DNA from: an uncultured Acetatifactor sp.
GTDB lineage: Bacteria; Bacillota; Clostridia; Lachnospirales; Lachnospiraceae
Direction: 5' to 3'
DNA: 64,000 nt
Assembly (NCBI GenBank): GCA_910578185.1
Contig: CAJTPN010000003.1
Location: 191,960 to 255,959 of the forward strand
Part shown: positions 18,501-26,729 of the stretch, one piece after another
How the letters are laid out: each line of letters begins with the position of its first letter
Numbering within the stretch: position 1 is the first letter of the stretch
The notes under the pieces: model-generated
Seen by the model: only the letters and a program-made list of their open reading frames with translations
Databases searched by the model: none
What the model was told of the DNA's origin: nothing
Made by a program: the position numbers and the translations under genes

Positions 18501-18691
18501 CCGATTTCCTTCCCGGCATAAGCGATTGCCTCCTCGTAAGCCTGCCTTATACGAAGAAATTCCTCCGGCGCCTCCTCCGGGTGAAACTTCTTCGCCTGCT
18601 CCGCATACGCCCTTCTGATGGCAGATAAGTCCCTGGTCTTCTCAATCTGCAAAAGCTCCCATATATTCTCCAATTTACATATCCTCCCCAT
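15512..18691 (-). CDS. giant J-like-domain protein, partner of HscC-type Hsp70
   Basis: 1059 residues. The N-terminal 60 residues fold like a J domain: NIWELLQIEKTRDLSAIRRAY, the loop KKFHPEEAPEEF, and helix RIRQAYEEAIAYA. The canonical HPD tripeptide, which stimulates Hsp70 ATPase, reads HPE here. The remaining thousand residues have no membrane segment or signal peptide and no domain I can name; they are rich in aromatic and acidic residues and look like a large alpha-rich body. The gene lies 107 bases downstream of the HscC-like Hsp70 gene on the same strand, so the two probably act as a chaperone-cochaperone pair in the cytoplasm. Shorter J-like proteins next to hscC are known (DjlB/DjlC in E. 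coli); this one is unusually long. Confidence 0.7.
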   Translation of the reverse strand: MGRICKLENIWELLQIEKTRDLSAIRRAYAEQAKKFHPEEAPEEFLRIRQAYEEAIAYAGKEIGSYTVNLESDREAAPHLETQHASETSEKEYFRQGEWSEKSDASGSTGGFRWDFTEENSFQDGEGIRKFRELYTGKRRKDRAAWSDYFVSAPFLAGYREKEFAELMLEIVRENGEENPPSKEFLTELFITYGLQAERAGEERKFKLGSNAAFPGIGYIWEIAAMGPAITRFKGNDPAMAEGFQDYRELLRLSQNDVWDDNTLLAMGKIVDNYSLSNISDRPIGNAYQYELRQRHPKSLKLVTYFFSQCQETNGFPEKVYRLLWSRLGLESATNGREKMLYGGLRETVLAHVPGILEKPKVDFKQLSQEFYYNRTGRYYMNDGETQKDREDLDAFLRREDVRYALLDEGYVDRQVMRYWITRNSGDYLLDKLEEFYNVYRDAPLAGRLLEKIAEQKKNIRVDKALKQDGKAAPDMSRFDISERPYLRYYLHTAFHLARGMQNDVILTKYLQEKMPYSEEWGRKMAEQEAEGGEECGSWEIRFGESGEDVLSVFFHYKYVEYLWNGSPLVPYYPGTFLAEVEDDNYFWLLAPVSAAPYEAYSNIYETLARRLSRLPLEQEDIPVIADCIAGSICYAPEEELPLGRFYERKQEQLFSCHIYEDRLELYQEQAERRVLLSKTNYGALDLMTAVRMGKRILEEMVMDWDLRVHLALLPEAISVKDKWNLPRALEGEEVTQEAIRKLLKEFFQQKLLRLELNFGGRALVFLKDGQVSHYACMYFEDERQCWYSFVGKPEIYEMADEKDARYVAFGLGMLPDYLVHNELGHMGSRLEEIFDQVACKDPEPAQMTWSSRVYLPAEAQQYRLVRRLFGAYPPHQACNRLQDPFYLPEIPSFVYYIDLEGNGAKEECVLKDRVQEALGAYMAEKLNLLVLGWKAGTGKYQWILLVQDQGRHQMIYMEDFMDGGYLLAANVEEYLAAEGKKYRKEIFFEKKVPGYLVHTNLRRIRDCLDILMPEIRNPYAILRRFGEFAYTDRDNMPDFVKRILVDCDLMSGDFNRQP

Positions 18692-18798
18692 ATCTTCTGT
18701 TTAACAGTCCCGGCCAAACGGTCTGTCAACCACTTATGACGACCACATCCGTTCCCACCGATTGTCAAACCATTATGAATAACGTTTGGTGCACCAAG

Positions 18799-20586
18799 TC
18801 ATACCGTAAATCTGATATCACTACACCATAGCTCTGTCTCCATCATACTCTCCCATTCCTGTATCTTCTCGCAGGCATAATTCCTCATCCTTTTTCGCTC
18901 AATGAGATCTGCCTGCCGAAGAATCTGTCGGTACCGGCTGATAAATTCCGCTACCTGTTCCCTGTCCTTTCCTATCAACTCCATATACAGCCTCTCCGCC
19001 TTGGCTATGTACAGCATATCCTCCTGACTGCCATGGGCTGCAAAACGCAGATTTTTCAACTCTTGAACCTTACGCTGCAGCTCCTCGTCCCCAAGCCGTA
19101 CCTTCGGATTTACAATCACCGTTTCCCTTTTGTCGCCACCCTTACATTCTGCTTCTACATGCAAAATTCCGTTAATATCATAGGAAAACACCACATACAC
19201 CCACTCTTCTCCCGCAGCTTTCGGAGGCACATGCATCAGCAATTCCCCAATCTTTCGATTTTCCGATGCATAATATCCTTCCCCCTGATATACATCCAGC
19301 CGGATAGCTGTCTGATGATCCTGTAAAGTATAAAAAGTCTCCCCCCTGCTCGCCGGCAGCATACTGCTCCGGGAAATCATGGTTGCCATATGAGGATTTT
19401 GATCTCTCACATCATCGCAGACAGCAATTCCCAGAGAAAAAGGACATACATCTGTCATCACCACATCCCTCAGGCCTTCCAGGCGACTCTTAATCCCTGC
19501 ACAGATACCGGCTCCCTGGGCCACCATAAATTCCGGATTCCCTGCCAGAACAGGCCTCTTCCCCACAAGCTCCTCCAAAAAATCCCCCAACACGGCCAGC
19601 CGCGCGGAACCGCCCACCAAAACGATATCTTTCAGTTCCTCCGGCGACAGATGACTATCCCTGACTGCTCTGGCAATCACAGATTTCATTCGGTACAGAT
19701 AAGGCTCACATATTTCCCGCAGCAGAGTTTTGTCCAGAACCATCTCATATACTTTATCCAGTCCCAGGCGAATGCAGGGCAATGTCCCACATGCCTCTTC
19801 CGATAACGCTATCTTTGCGTTTTCCGCCTGACGAAGCAGCGCCGCTCTTTGATTGGCAGACAGCCCATCCATTGTCAAAGCATTTACCTTGCAGAAATAT
19901 TCCGCTATGGCTCTGTCAATGTCGTCCCCGCCCAATCTATTATCCCCGGCTATGGCAATGATCTCTATGATATTCTCAAAGCACTCCACAATGCTGACAT
20001 CCAATGTCCCCCCACCAAAATCAATGACCATCAGCCGTCTGTAATCCTCGCCGGAATAGTGCATCATATAGTACAATCCGGCGGCGGAAGGCTCATTTAT
20101 CAACCGTTTCACCGGCACCCCCGCCAACTGCGCCGCAAGAGATGTAGCGCTTCGCTGATTATCGTCAAAATACGCCGGAACACTGATCACCGCTTCCTGA
20201 ATCTCCTCTCCAAGATATCTTCTGGCATCCTCATATAACTGCTTCAATACAAGCGCCGACAGCTCATGGGGCAGAAATACTTTTGAATGCGACCTTGACT
20301 CCGCTACGGCCGGATCCGTTTCTGCCCCATCCTCCTCACCTATCCTTCCCAGACGTATCACCTGTTCCGTCCCCATCCATCGCTTAAATGACGCTGCAGT
20401 CTGCTCCGGGTGTGTAATCAGCCTCTCCTTTGCCGCCTTACCGATTAAAAGCGTTCCGTCTTCCAGAATGCTCACCGCACTGTTTGTCATATACTCCCCT
20501 AATTCGTTTGGAATCAACTCCGTGTGTCCGTTTCGATATACACAAACCAATGAATTGGTAGTTCCCAGATCAATTCCTATTGTCAT
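18799..20586 (-). CDS. hscC: Hsp70 family protein, HscC-like
   Basis: 595 residues. The nucleotide-binding domain has DLGTTNS (6-12), the adenine-loop region YFDDNQRSAT, INEPSAAGL, DFGGGTLDVS and VGGSARL. The early segment IPNELGEYMTNSAVS and the LITHPEQTAASFKRWMGT block are closer to HscC than to DnaK. The substrate-binding part is short and the helical lid is reduced, as is usual in HscC. AAGGAGG precedes the ATG. The stop codon of a truncated upstream ORF overlaps this ATG (ATGA), so it was formerly an internal operon gene. It presumably works with the J-like protein encoded downstream. Confidence 0.85.
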   Translation of the reverse strand: MTIGIDLGTTNSLVCVYRNGHTELIPNELGEYMTNSAVSILEDGTLLIGKAAKERLITHPEQTAASFKRWMGTEQVIRLGRIGEEDGAETDPAVAESRSHSKVFLPHELSALVLKQLYEDARRYLGEEIQEAVISVPAYFDDNQRSATSLAAQLAGVPVKRLINEPSAAGLYYMMHYSGEDYRRLMVIDFGGGTLDVSIVECFENIIEIIAIAGDNRLGGDDIDRAIAEYFCKVNALTMDGLSANQRAALLRQAENAKIALSEEACGTLPCIRLGLDKVYEMVLDKTLLREICEPYLYRMKSVIARAVRDSHLSPEELKDIVLVGGSARLAVLGDFLEELVGKRPVLAGNPEFMVAQGAGICAGIKSRLEGLRDVVMTDVCPFSLGIAVCDDVRDQNPHMATMISRSSMLPASRGETFYTLQDHQTAIRLDVYQGEGYYASENRKIGELLMHVPPKAAGEEWVYVVFSYDINGILHVEAECKGGDKRETVIVNPKVRLGDEELQRKVQELKNLRFAAHGSQEDMLYIAKAERLYMELIGKDREQVAEFISRYRQILRQADLIERKRMRNYACEKIQEWESMMETELWCSDIRFTV

Positions 20587-20780
20587 AACGATTTAACCTC
20601 CTTGTAATTCACAAATTGCGGTGTTGCCGGTGTCCGTTTACCTGCCAGCACGTTCACCCATCGTTCCGCCTGCCTTCCCTTTCGAGCATCCTGTGAGACA
20701 AAAATTTCCTTTACATCAAAATACTGTCCGGTTATAAGCTCCCGCAGGGAATCTTCTTTATAATAGTGGAAATATATATT
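20583..20780 (-). pseudogene. 3' remnant of a gene once translationally coupled to hscC
   Basis: The minus-strand frame is open from 20780 to a TGA at 20583-20585 and encodes about 65 residues with strong coding character (YYKEDSLRELITGQYFDV, then IFVSQDARKGRQAERW). There is no ATG in the open part, and an in-frame TAA sits just upstream at 20781-20783 in AT-rich sequence. The stop overlaps the hscC start by the ATGA arrangement. The simplest reading is that a deletion or rearrangement near 20780 removed the 5' part of a gene that preceded hscC. The family is not recognisable from this fragment. Confidence 0.55.
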
Positions 20781-20905
20781 TTAGAAATGATAGCCTGAAA
20801 CCAAAAAAATTTATAGCATTCACTGGTATTTTCAAATAATTTACATAAATATCGTACTTCCAAATCATCAGAATATGGCAGCTGCATCCTTTTTACAAGC
20901 AGATA

Positions 20906-23900
20906 TTATCTCTGCTCCTCCTCTCCCGCATGCTCCGACAGCGCCCCAAACAGCCGCCCGGCAATCTCTCTCATGGCAGCTTTATCCACTTTACATACTT
21001 TTCTGTCATAAGTGTAAAATCCATTTGTCTCGTCCTCCACATCGCTTAATTGGGTATACACGCAGCCGCTTACGCCCTTTGGAATCGACGTCAGAATGAT
21101 TTGCTCATAGAGCTTCCGAATACACCCTGTCAATTCTGCTTCGTCCCCACAGTCCCCATAGCCAAACCGGGTGAACCTGGCAAAGAAATGGTGGGGAACG
21201 CGATAAGAATAACCGCCGCATTCCGACACCAGCACCGGCTTTTCTGGTATTGGGGGAATTTGCAATGGCTTGAAATAAATATGTTGGCTGTCAAAATCGC
21301 TTTTCCTGCCGTGGAACCAACCGGACGTGGCGTCATAGAGCCTGGTACCATCCTGACGTTTTGCCAGCTCATACATTGCGTCGCTGTCAAATTGTCCCCA
21401 ACCCTCATTAAAGATGGTATAGGCCGCAACACAGGGATGGTTGTGCAGGTGAGAGATGGTCTCCTGCATACTTCCAATAAAGAAATCTCTGCGTTTCTTT
21501 CTTCCCCACAGTTTGCCATTACCCCTCTGATAAACGCCAAGGGTGGGCAGGGCGGTGTCTTTGATCCAGGAATAGACACCACTGTTTACCATGTCCTGCA
21601 TAACCAGCATTCCATGCAGGTCACAGTAATAATAAAAACATTCCGGTTCTATTTTGATATGCTTCCGCAATAAATTAAGCCCTAATTCTTTCATCTGCAG
21701 AATGTCCTGTTGGTACGCTTCCTCACTGGCTGGAAGATAGATTCCGTCGCAGAAATACCCCTGATCCAGGACCCCATGCAAAAATATGGGAACCCCGTTC
21801 AGGCAAACTCTTGGCAACCCCTGTATTTTTTTCACTTCTATGGTGCGCAGTCCAAAATAAGATGATACTGTATCTTCTCCCACTTCGACCGTCATTTCAT
21901 ACAAATAAGGATGTTCTGGCGTCCAAAGGGAAGGGCAATACTTTGTGCCGTCAGAAAGCCTGATATTGGCCAGATCTATTTCCACCTGATTTCCTTCTGC
22001 GGACACGGTATGAATTGTGCCGTCATGCAACGTGACTGACACCCGGATCCCCTTATTTTCCTGCGCGGTCTCATTTTGACCATCCTTCCCACCGTTTGTC
22101 CCGCCACGCTCCACTCCCACGCATACTTTGCTTAAATCGGCCGTCACATTCAGCTTCTCAATGTACTGCCCGGGCACCCATTCCATCCAAACACTCTGCC
22201 AGATCCCACTGACTGGAGTATACCACATGCCGCCCCTGTTTTTGCGCTGCTTGCCGTAAGGATACATGGGAGAAAGCGTATCCCTGGCTTTTACCAGAAT
22301 ACTGTTTGAGCCTTCTTTCACATAGTCCGTGACGTCAAAGTAAAATGGCAGATATCCTCCTTCGTGCTTTCCAACAAAGCCGCCGTTTACATAAATCTCT
22401 GCCACTTGATCCACCGCGCCGAAATGCAGCAGCAGTCTGCTGCCCCTTTCTGCCAGGTGCAGCATAAAATCCCTGCTGTATTCCAAATTTGCCCCCACAT
22501 GGCCTTTATATCCGGCCAATAAAGATTGGGGCGGAAACGGCACTAAAATATCCTGTCCGTTAAGCCGCCATGTTCCGTTCAACGAGATAAAGCTTTCCCG
22601 CCGCATCTGCGGCCTTGGATACCCACCCCATACCCAGTGCTTCTCCAGCCCAACCCCACACTTCAGAACTGATTTGGTCTGTTCCTCCGCACAACACTGC
22701 AGCCCCATCAGCTCCTCTCCCCACCGACTGATCAATCTGTTATGGCTGTCTCGCATCATCCGGAAAATCAGATACAAAACCATAAACAGCAATACCGCCG
22801 CTGCCAATGCCGCCATATAAATATTTCCATTGGGCAGGAAGGAAGTGGTACCATCGGCATTGACAATCTGCTCCGCATTATGCAGAACTGCCGCACCTAT
22901 GGCCGGTCCGACGATACCTGGTATCAATACCTGTCCTATAATGCGGATCCCTTGGAACTGTCCCGCTTTTTTCTCCGGAATGTGGCTCCTGATCATGGCT
23001 CCGAATACTGCCATCCCTGTAAGATAACCTGTCATCATCAAAAGAGAGCCTATAAATACCGCCACTGTCCCCCTACATAGATACAACATCACATAGCCTG
23101 CCATCAAAAGGAATATTGCAGGAACCACCGAGAATTTAAACCCCATCAGGTCAAACAACTTACCATAAAAGGCCGTAATAACCGCCGCCAGCACAATCGC
23201 AGGCGCCATAATCATCACATAATTTTCCATTCCCAACGTTTTTTCGTAATACAGGATCAGATAGGGCATAAAGATATTGATGGAAATGCCAAAGACCGCA
23301 AACGCTCCGATAACGGCATAGAGCAAAGGATTCCTCCCAATCACGGAAGGCCGGAAACTGTATATCAGATTCTGACCAAAGCTGCCACTGTCCGTCGTCA
23401 CAGATTCTGCGTTTGGTTCCTTAACCTGGCTCCCTTTGTCTCTCCTCACTGTGTTGGAAGACCTCCAAACGGCACTTTCTTCCACCTCTTCTCCGGCTTT
23501 CCGGCCTTCCCCTGCAATTCCGCAGGCGCTTTCGCCGGCCAGTCCCTTACATTCCTCTATAAGAAAAAAGCCCAGTATGCCTATGACCAAAACAATTAAT
23601 CCTACAATCAGGTAAATAATTGTCCAGCTCTCCGCCCGATCCAGGTCAAACGCCGAAAATCCGCCAAAGACCACCAAGATTGCCGCCAGAGGCATCATGG
23701 AGTTAATCCCCTCTATTTTACCACGGTTTGACCCGTCTCCCCAATCCGTCATCCACGCATTAAAGCAGGCGTCGTTGGCAGAGGATCCAAGGAAGGTCAT
23801 CACACAGTCCATCACAATCACCAGCGTGATCCCCAGAGACGCTGCCTGAATAGTACTTCCCGCAACCGGCGTCAGCAGGTCCATACGGATAAACGCAAAG

Positions 23901-24172
23901 GAAAGAATAGAAATTCCCCATGCCATGTATCCTCCACAGATAAATATCTTACGCTTTCCAATGTAATCCGTAAACGCACCCACCAGAATGGTGGTAATGG
24001 TGGCGGCCACGGAACTTGCCCCCACCATAAGGGAAATGTCTGCTGCAGATGCGTGGAACATTTTGTAGAGAAACACATTAAAGTACATGTTTTCCACCAC
24101 CCATGCCACCTGCCCCATTAAACCAAAAACTGCCAGTGCCGCCCAGAACTTTTTTGTAAGACCTTTCTCCAT
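20906..24172 (-). CDS. MFS transporter fused to a family 2 glycoside hydrolase
   Basis: 1088 residues in one uninterrupted frame. Residues 1 to about 475 form a 12-helix major facilitator domain: VGAFTDYIGKRKIF is the loop 2-3 motif, and a long cytoplasmic loop at about 210-265 links the halves. After a charged linker the glycosidase starts (WGGYPRPQMRRESFISLNGTW). It has a jelly-roll, an Ig-like domain and a TIM barrel. The acid/base glutamate is E923 in FNEGWGQF and the likely nucleophile is E984 in VSECGG. With an even number of helices the enzyme should face the cytoplasm, so an imported glycoside could be cleaved as it enters. The substrate is not predictable; beta-galactoside- and beta-glucuronide-like sugars are typical of the family. 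Confidence 0.85.
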   Translation of the reverse strand: MEKGLTKKFWAALAVFGLMGQVAWVVENMYFNVFLYKMFHASAADISLMVGASSVAATITTILVGAFTDYIGKRKIFICGGYMAWGISILSFAFIRMDLLTPVAGSTIQAASLGITLVIVMDCVMTFLGSSANDACFNAWMTDWGDGSNRGKIEGINSMMPLAAILVVFGGFSAFDLDRAESWTIIYLIVGLIVLVIGILGFFLIEECKGLAGESACGIAGEGRKAGEEVEESAVWRSSNTVRRDKGSQVKEPNAESVTTDSGSFGQNLIYSFRPSVIGRNPLLYAVIGAFAVFGISINIFMPYLILYYEKTLGMENYVMIMAPAIVLAAVITAFYGKLFDLMGFKFSVVPAIFLLMAGYVMLYLCRGTVAVFIGSLLMMTGYLTGMAVFGAMIRSHIPEKKAGQFQGIRIIGQVLIPGIVGPAIGAAVLHNAEQIVNADGTTSFLPNGNIYMAALAAAVLLFMVLYLIFRMMRDSHNRLISRWGEELMGLQCCAEEQTKSVLKCGVGLEKHWVWGGYPRPQMRRESFISLNGTWRLNGQDILVPFPPQSLLAGYKGHVGANLEYSRDFMLHLAERGSRLLLHFGAVDQVAEIYVNGGFVGKHEGGYLPFYFDVTDYVKEGSNSILVKARDTLSPMYPYGKQRKNRGGMWYTPVSGIWQSVWMEWVPGQYIEKLNVTADLSKVCVGVERGGTNGGKDGQNETAQENKGIRVSVTLHDGTIHTVSAEGNQVEIDLANIRLSDGTKYCPSLWTPEHPYLYEMTVEVGEDTVSSYFGLRTIEVKKIQGLPRVCLNGVPIFLHGVLDQGYFCDGIYLPASEEAYQQDILQMKELGLNLLRKHIKIEPECFYYYCDLHGMLVMQDMVNSGVYSWIKDTALPTLGVYQRGNGKLWGRKKRRDFFIGSMQETISHLHNHPCVAAYTIFNEGWGQFDSDAMYELAKRQDGTRLYDATSGWFHGRKSDFDSQHIYFKPLQIPPIPEKPVLVSECGGYSYRVPHHFFARFTRFGYGDCGDEAELTGCIRKLYEQIILTSIPKGVSGCVYTQLSDVEDETNGFYTYDRKVCKVDKAAMREIAGRLFGALSEHAGEEEQR

Positions 24173-24275
24173 ATTGATACCTTTCCGCCCGTTCTAACGG
24201 ACCATACTCCAATACAATCTCATTTGTCAGCAAAATCCCGGATGCTCAAATTCCTCTCTGCAAAAAGCAGGCAGC

Positions 24276-24761
24276 TCATAAACTCTTCTGATATGCAATG
24301 CGCGGCGTACCGTCATGTACATAAATAATTCCACATTTTTCACAGCCATTTTTTTCCAACAGATGCTGCATAATCAAATTATCCCCATGGGTGTCCATCC
24401 TCACATTCGGTATCTTCCGTAAACAATATTCCAAACAGGCCCGAAAAACGCCCTTTTGGCTACCGTCGCCGGCAAGTCTGTGGATCGTTCCATAAGGCTC
24501 TTCATTTTTCCAGCTTCCTGATTCAATTTTCATATAGGTAGGATCCGTCCCCAGCAGAAAAGCAAATACGCCGCATACTCTGCCGTCCTTTTCCACTACA
24601 TAGCCGTTTCCTGCCTTAATATCCTCCCGAATCAGGGATTCCGGAGGCCAACCTTCCCCCCACTGGGAAGGATTTCCGCTTTCCCTCATCTGTTCCCTTG
24701 CATTGGCATAGATCTGCAGTATCTTATCCAGATCGGCTTCCTGGGATTTTCTAATATTCAT
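24276..24761 (-). CDS. GNAT family N-acetyltransferase
   Basis: 161 residues from the ATG at 24761 (MNIRKSQEADLDKILQIY), which has AAGGA immediately upstream; the frame extends further but without a good site. The N-terminal beta-alpha unit and YVVEKDGRVCGVFAF strand are typical of GNAT folds. The acetyl-CoA loop is in the HRLAGDGSQKGV region. The end, LEKNGCEKCGIIYV, is the usual late GNAT strand. The acceptor substrate is unknown. It is a cytoplasmic enzyme, probably a single-gene unit upstream of the MFS-GH2 gene (104 bases away) and possibly cotranscribed with it. Confidence 0.8.
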   Translation of the reverse strand: MNIRKSQEADLDKILQIYANAREQMRESGNPSQWGEGWPPESLIREDIKAGNGYVVEKDGRVCGVFAFLLGTDPTYMKIESGSWKNEEPYGTIHRLAGDGSQKGVFRACLEYCLRKIPNVRMDTHGDNLIMQHLLEKNGCEKCGIIYVHDGTPRIAYQKSL

Positions 24762-25288
24762 TTTCCTTGTTCCCTTCTGTTTTGGCAGCCTTTTCCCTTC
24801 CCGTAATAACATCCCTGTCTATCACTGCAATATGACGGTAAACCTGTAGAATCCGGAATCCTGGTCTACGGAAACCGCTTTTGACTGCTTTGCCCATGCC
24901 CTATGCCGCGGCCTTCACGCATAATAGAATGGGTTGATTAAAAGTATAACTCATATATGGCTGTTGCACAACCATTTATTCCCATGAATAAAGATTCGGT
25001 TTATACAAGACTTGGCAACATTGGCCTTTGAATTTTTCATGCATTGAATATGGAGATACTTTGAACTCGGAATACAGATATCTCTTGGACAACATTAGAT
25101 TTGGGCAAAGATTTACGAAACAACAGATTGATGATGGGCATACAACCAGGAAAAGGGGACTTTAGGACATTGCAGCAGCACTTTTGTCACCCTGCAATGT
25201 CCTCGCAATACAGTCCCATATCTTATATTCATCATCCTATACGAACACTTATCTACACAAAATCCCATAAAACCTGATCCATACCGTC
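24762..25288. other. 527-base intergenic stretch
   Basis: I see no gene with coding character. The only marked structure is the 12-bp inverted repeat at 25164-25203. AT-rich sequence around 24930-25140 has no recognisable promoter with good spacing. Confidence 0.45.
25164..25203. repeat. perfect 12-bp inverted repeat with 16-base loop
   Basis: AGGACATTGCAG (25164-25175) and CTGCAATGTCCT (25192-25203). There is no T-run next to either arm. It lies about 85 bases downstream of the D,D-carboxypeptidase gene, so it may end that transcript without a classical U-tract. Confidence 0.55.
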
Positions 25289-26677
25289 TCATTCAGGTAT
25301 AAAGGTACGATACAACTGAGCCTGATCTGCAATACAATTTTTACTGCTGGTGGATCCCGCCGTCACACAGAGGTATTCTCTTCCATCGTTCCCCAGACAA
25401 TAGCTTGCGGCACAACTCCCGGCCTGGTTGACAAAGCCGGTCTTGGCACAGAGCACCTCACCATGCGTATCCAGGTCTTCTATATTGCGCAGAAATTTAT
25501 TGGAAACCCTAAGCCCCTCAGGATGCTGCTCTGTGTAGGATGTGGTGTAAATATGCTCTGACAGCACGTCCCTGCAAAAGGGATCGTCCACTGCAGTCTT
25601 TAAAATCCTGGCCATGTCATATACAGTGCTGTAGTGTTCCTCATTGTACAGCCCGACACAGTTGGTGACATGGGTGGTATCCGCCATGCCCATCTGTGCC
25701 AGCTTTTCATTCATCATATCCACAAAGGCTTCATGGGAACCTGCCACATAAATGGCTAGTGCCAATGCAGAATCGGCCCCGGAGGGCAAAATGGTTCCGT
25801 AAAACAAATCTCTCACCGTAACGGTCTCTCCCAAGCCATATCCTGTCACACTGCATCCATTGATATAACAGTAATCCGTGATATCAATGGTGATGGTAAC
25901 CGTTTCATCCAACTCTTTCTGGGAGATATGTTCCGCCGCTACCAGCACAGTGAGTATCTTAGTCATAGACGCCGGATTCATCCGCTCCTGGGCTTCTTTC
26001 TGCGCAAGAATGACCCCATCCTCCACATCGATTACCACGCCGTATTGACTGATAATACTGTCGTCAAAGCCCACCGTAGCCGCCGTACTGCAAGCCTCAA
26101 ACAACGGCGCGCCAATTCCTGTCTCCTCCAAAGGCACAAGCCCTTTCAGCGACAGCGAGCCCCCGTTTGCCATCAGCCATAAAGGTACTTCTTCCACACC
26201 AAACCGGTCTCCCGCAGGGATTTCTTCCCCGTCGGGCAGAAACGCAACCGGTATACTTCCTTGAAAGTACCGTTCGCTCATGGGCTCCACAGCAGATACC
26301 TTCACTTGTTCCGGCAGAATCACATTTCCGGTTCCGCTTTCCTTCACCTGCAAAGCTGCATCCTGTTCTTCCGGGGCGGACGCGCCGCGAAACATGGAAG
26401 CGCCGCCAAATCCCACCAGGCCTCCCATTAGACCAGCAAAAGCAACCACTGCAACTCCCATGCACCTTTGCCAAAATACAATCCTGCGTTTCTCCTTTTT
26501 CATTTCCTCTATCCGCATTCTGCGGTAAGATTGACGCTCTTCTTCCGTCTCCATCTGATCAACCCTTTCATCCCTTTTCCAATATCCATATCGGCGGCGA
26601 AGCCCTGTCCCTGATTCCCTGCCCCTGCCATCCAATCTCTCTCGTAAGTTTTTGCTTACCATCTGAAATAAATGCAT
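25289..26677 (-). CDS. D-alanyl-D-alanine carboxypeptidase (peptidase S11)
   Basis: 462 residues. The penicillin-binding catalytic motifs are SMTK (S237, K240), SGA at 299-301 in place of the usual SxN, and KTG at 412-414. A membrane segment at about 71-93 follows a long basic cytoplasmic N-terminus. About 110 residues of spacer precede the catalytic domain. It trims the terminal D-alanine from peptidoglycan stem peptides outside the membrane. The true start is uncertain: no good site precedes the ATG at 26677, and later methionines (for example 26554) are possible. It lies 53 bases after the GH43-like gene and probably shares its promoter. Confidence 0.85.
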   Translation of the reverse strand: MHLFQMVSKNLRERLDGRGRESGTGLRRRYGYWKRDERVDQMETEEERQSYRRMRIEEMKKEKRRIVFWQRCMGVAVVAFAGLMGGLVGFGGASMFRGASAPEEQDAALQVKESGTGNVILPEQVKVSAVEPMSERYFQGSIPVAFLPDGEEIPAGDRFGVEEVPLWLMANGGSLSLKGLVPLEETGIGAPLFEACSTAATVGFDDSIISQYGVVIDVEDGVILAQKEAQERMNPASMTKILTVLVAAEHISQKELDETVTITIDITDYCYINGCSVTGYGLGETVTVRDLFYGTILPSGADSALALAIYVAGSHEAFVDMMNEKLAQMGMADTTHVTNCVGLYNEEHYSTVYDMARILKTAVDDPFCRDVLSEHIYTTSYTEQHPEGLRVSNKFLRNIEDLDTHGEVLCAKTGFVNQAGSCAASYCLGNDGREYLCVTAGSTSSKNCIADQAQLYRTFIPE

Positions 26678-26729
26678 TTGAGTACGAAAATATCCGGCTC
26701 AACAATGCCCTTTATCCTCTGTTAGTCTC

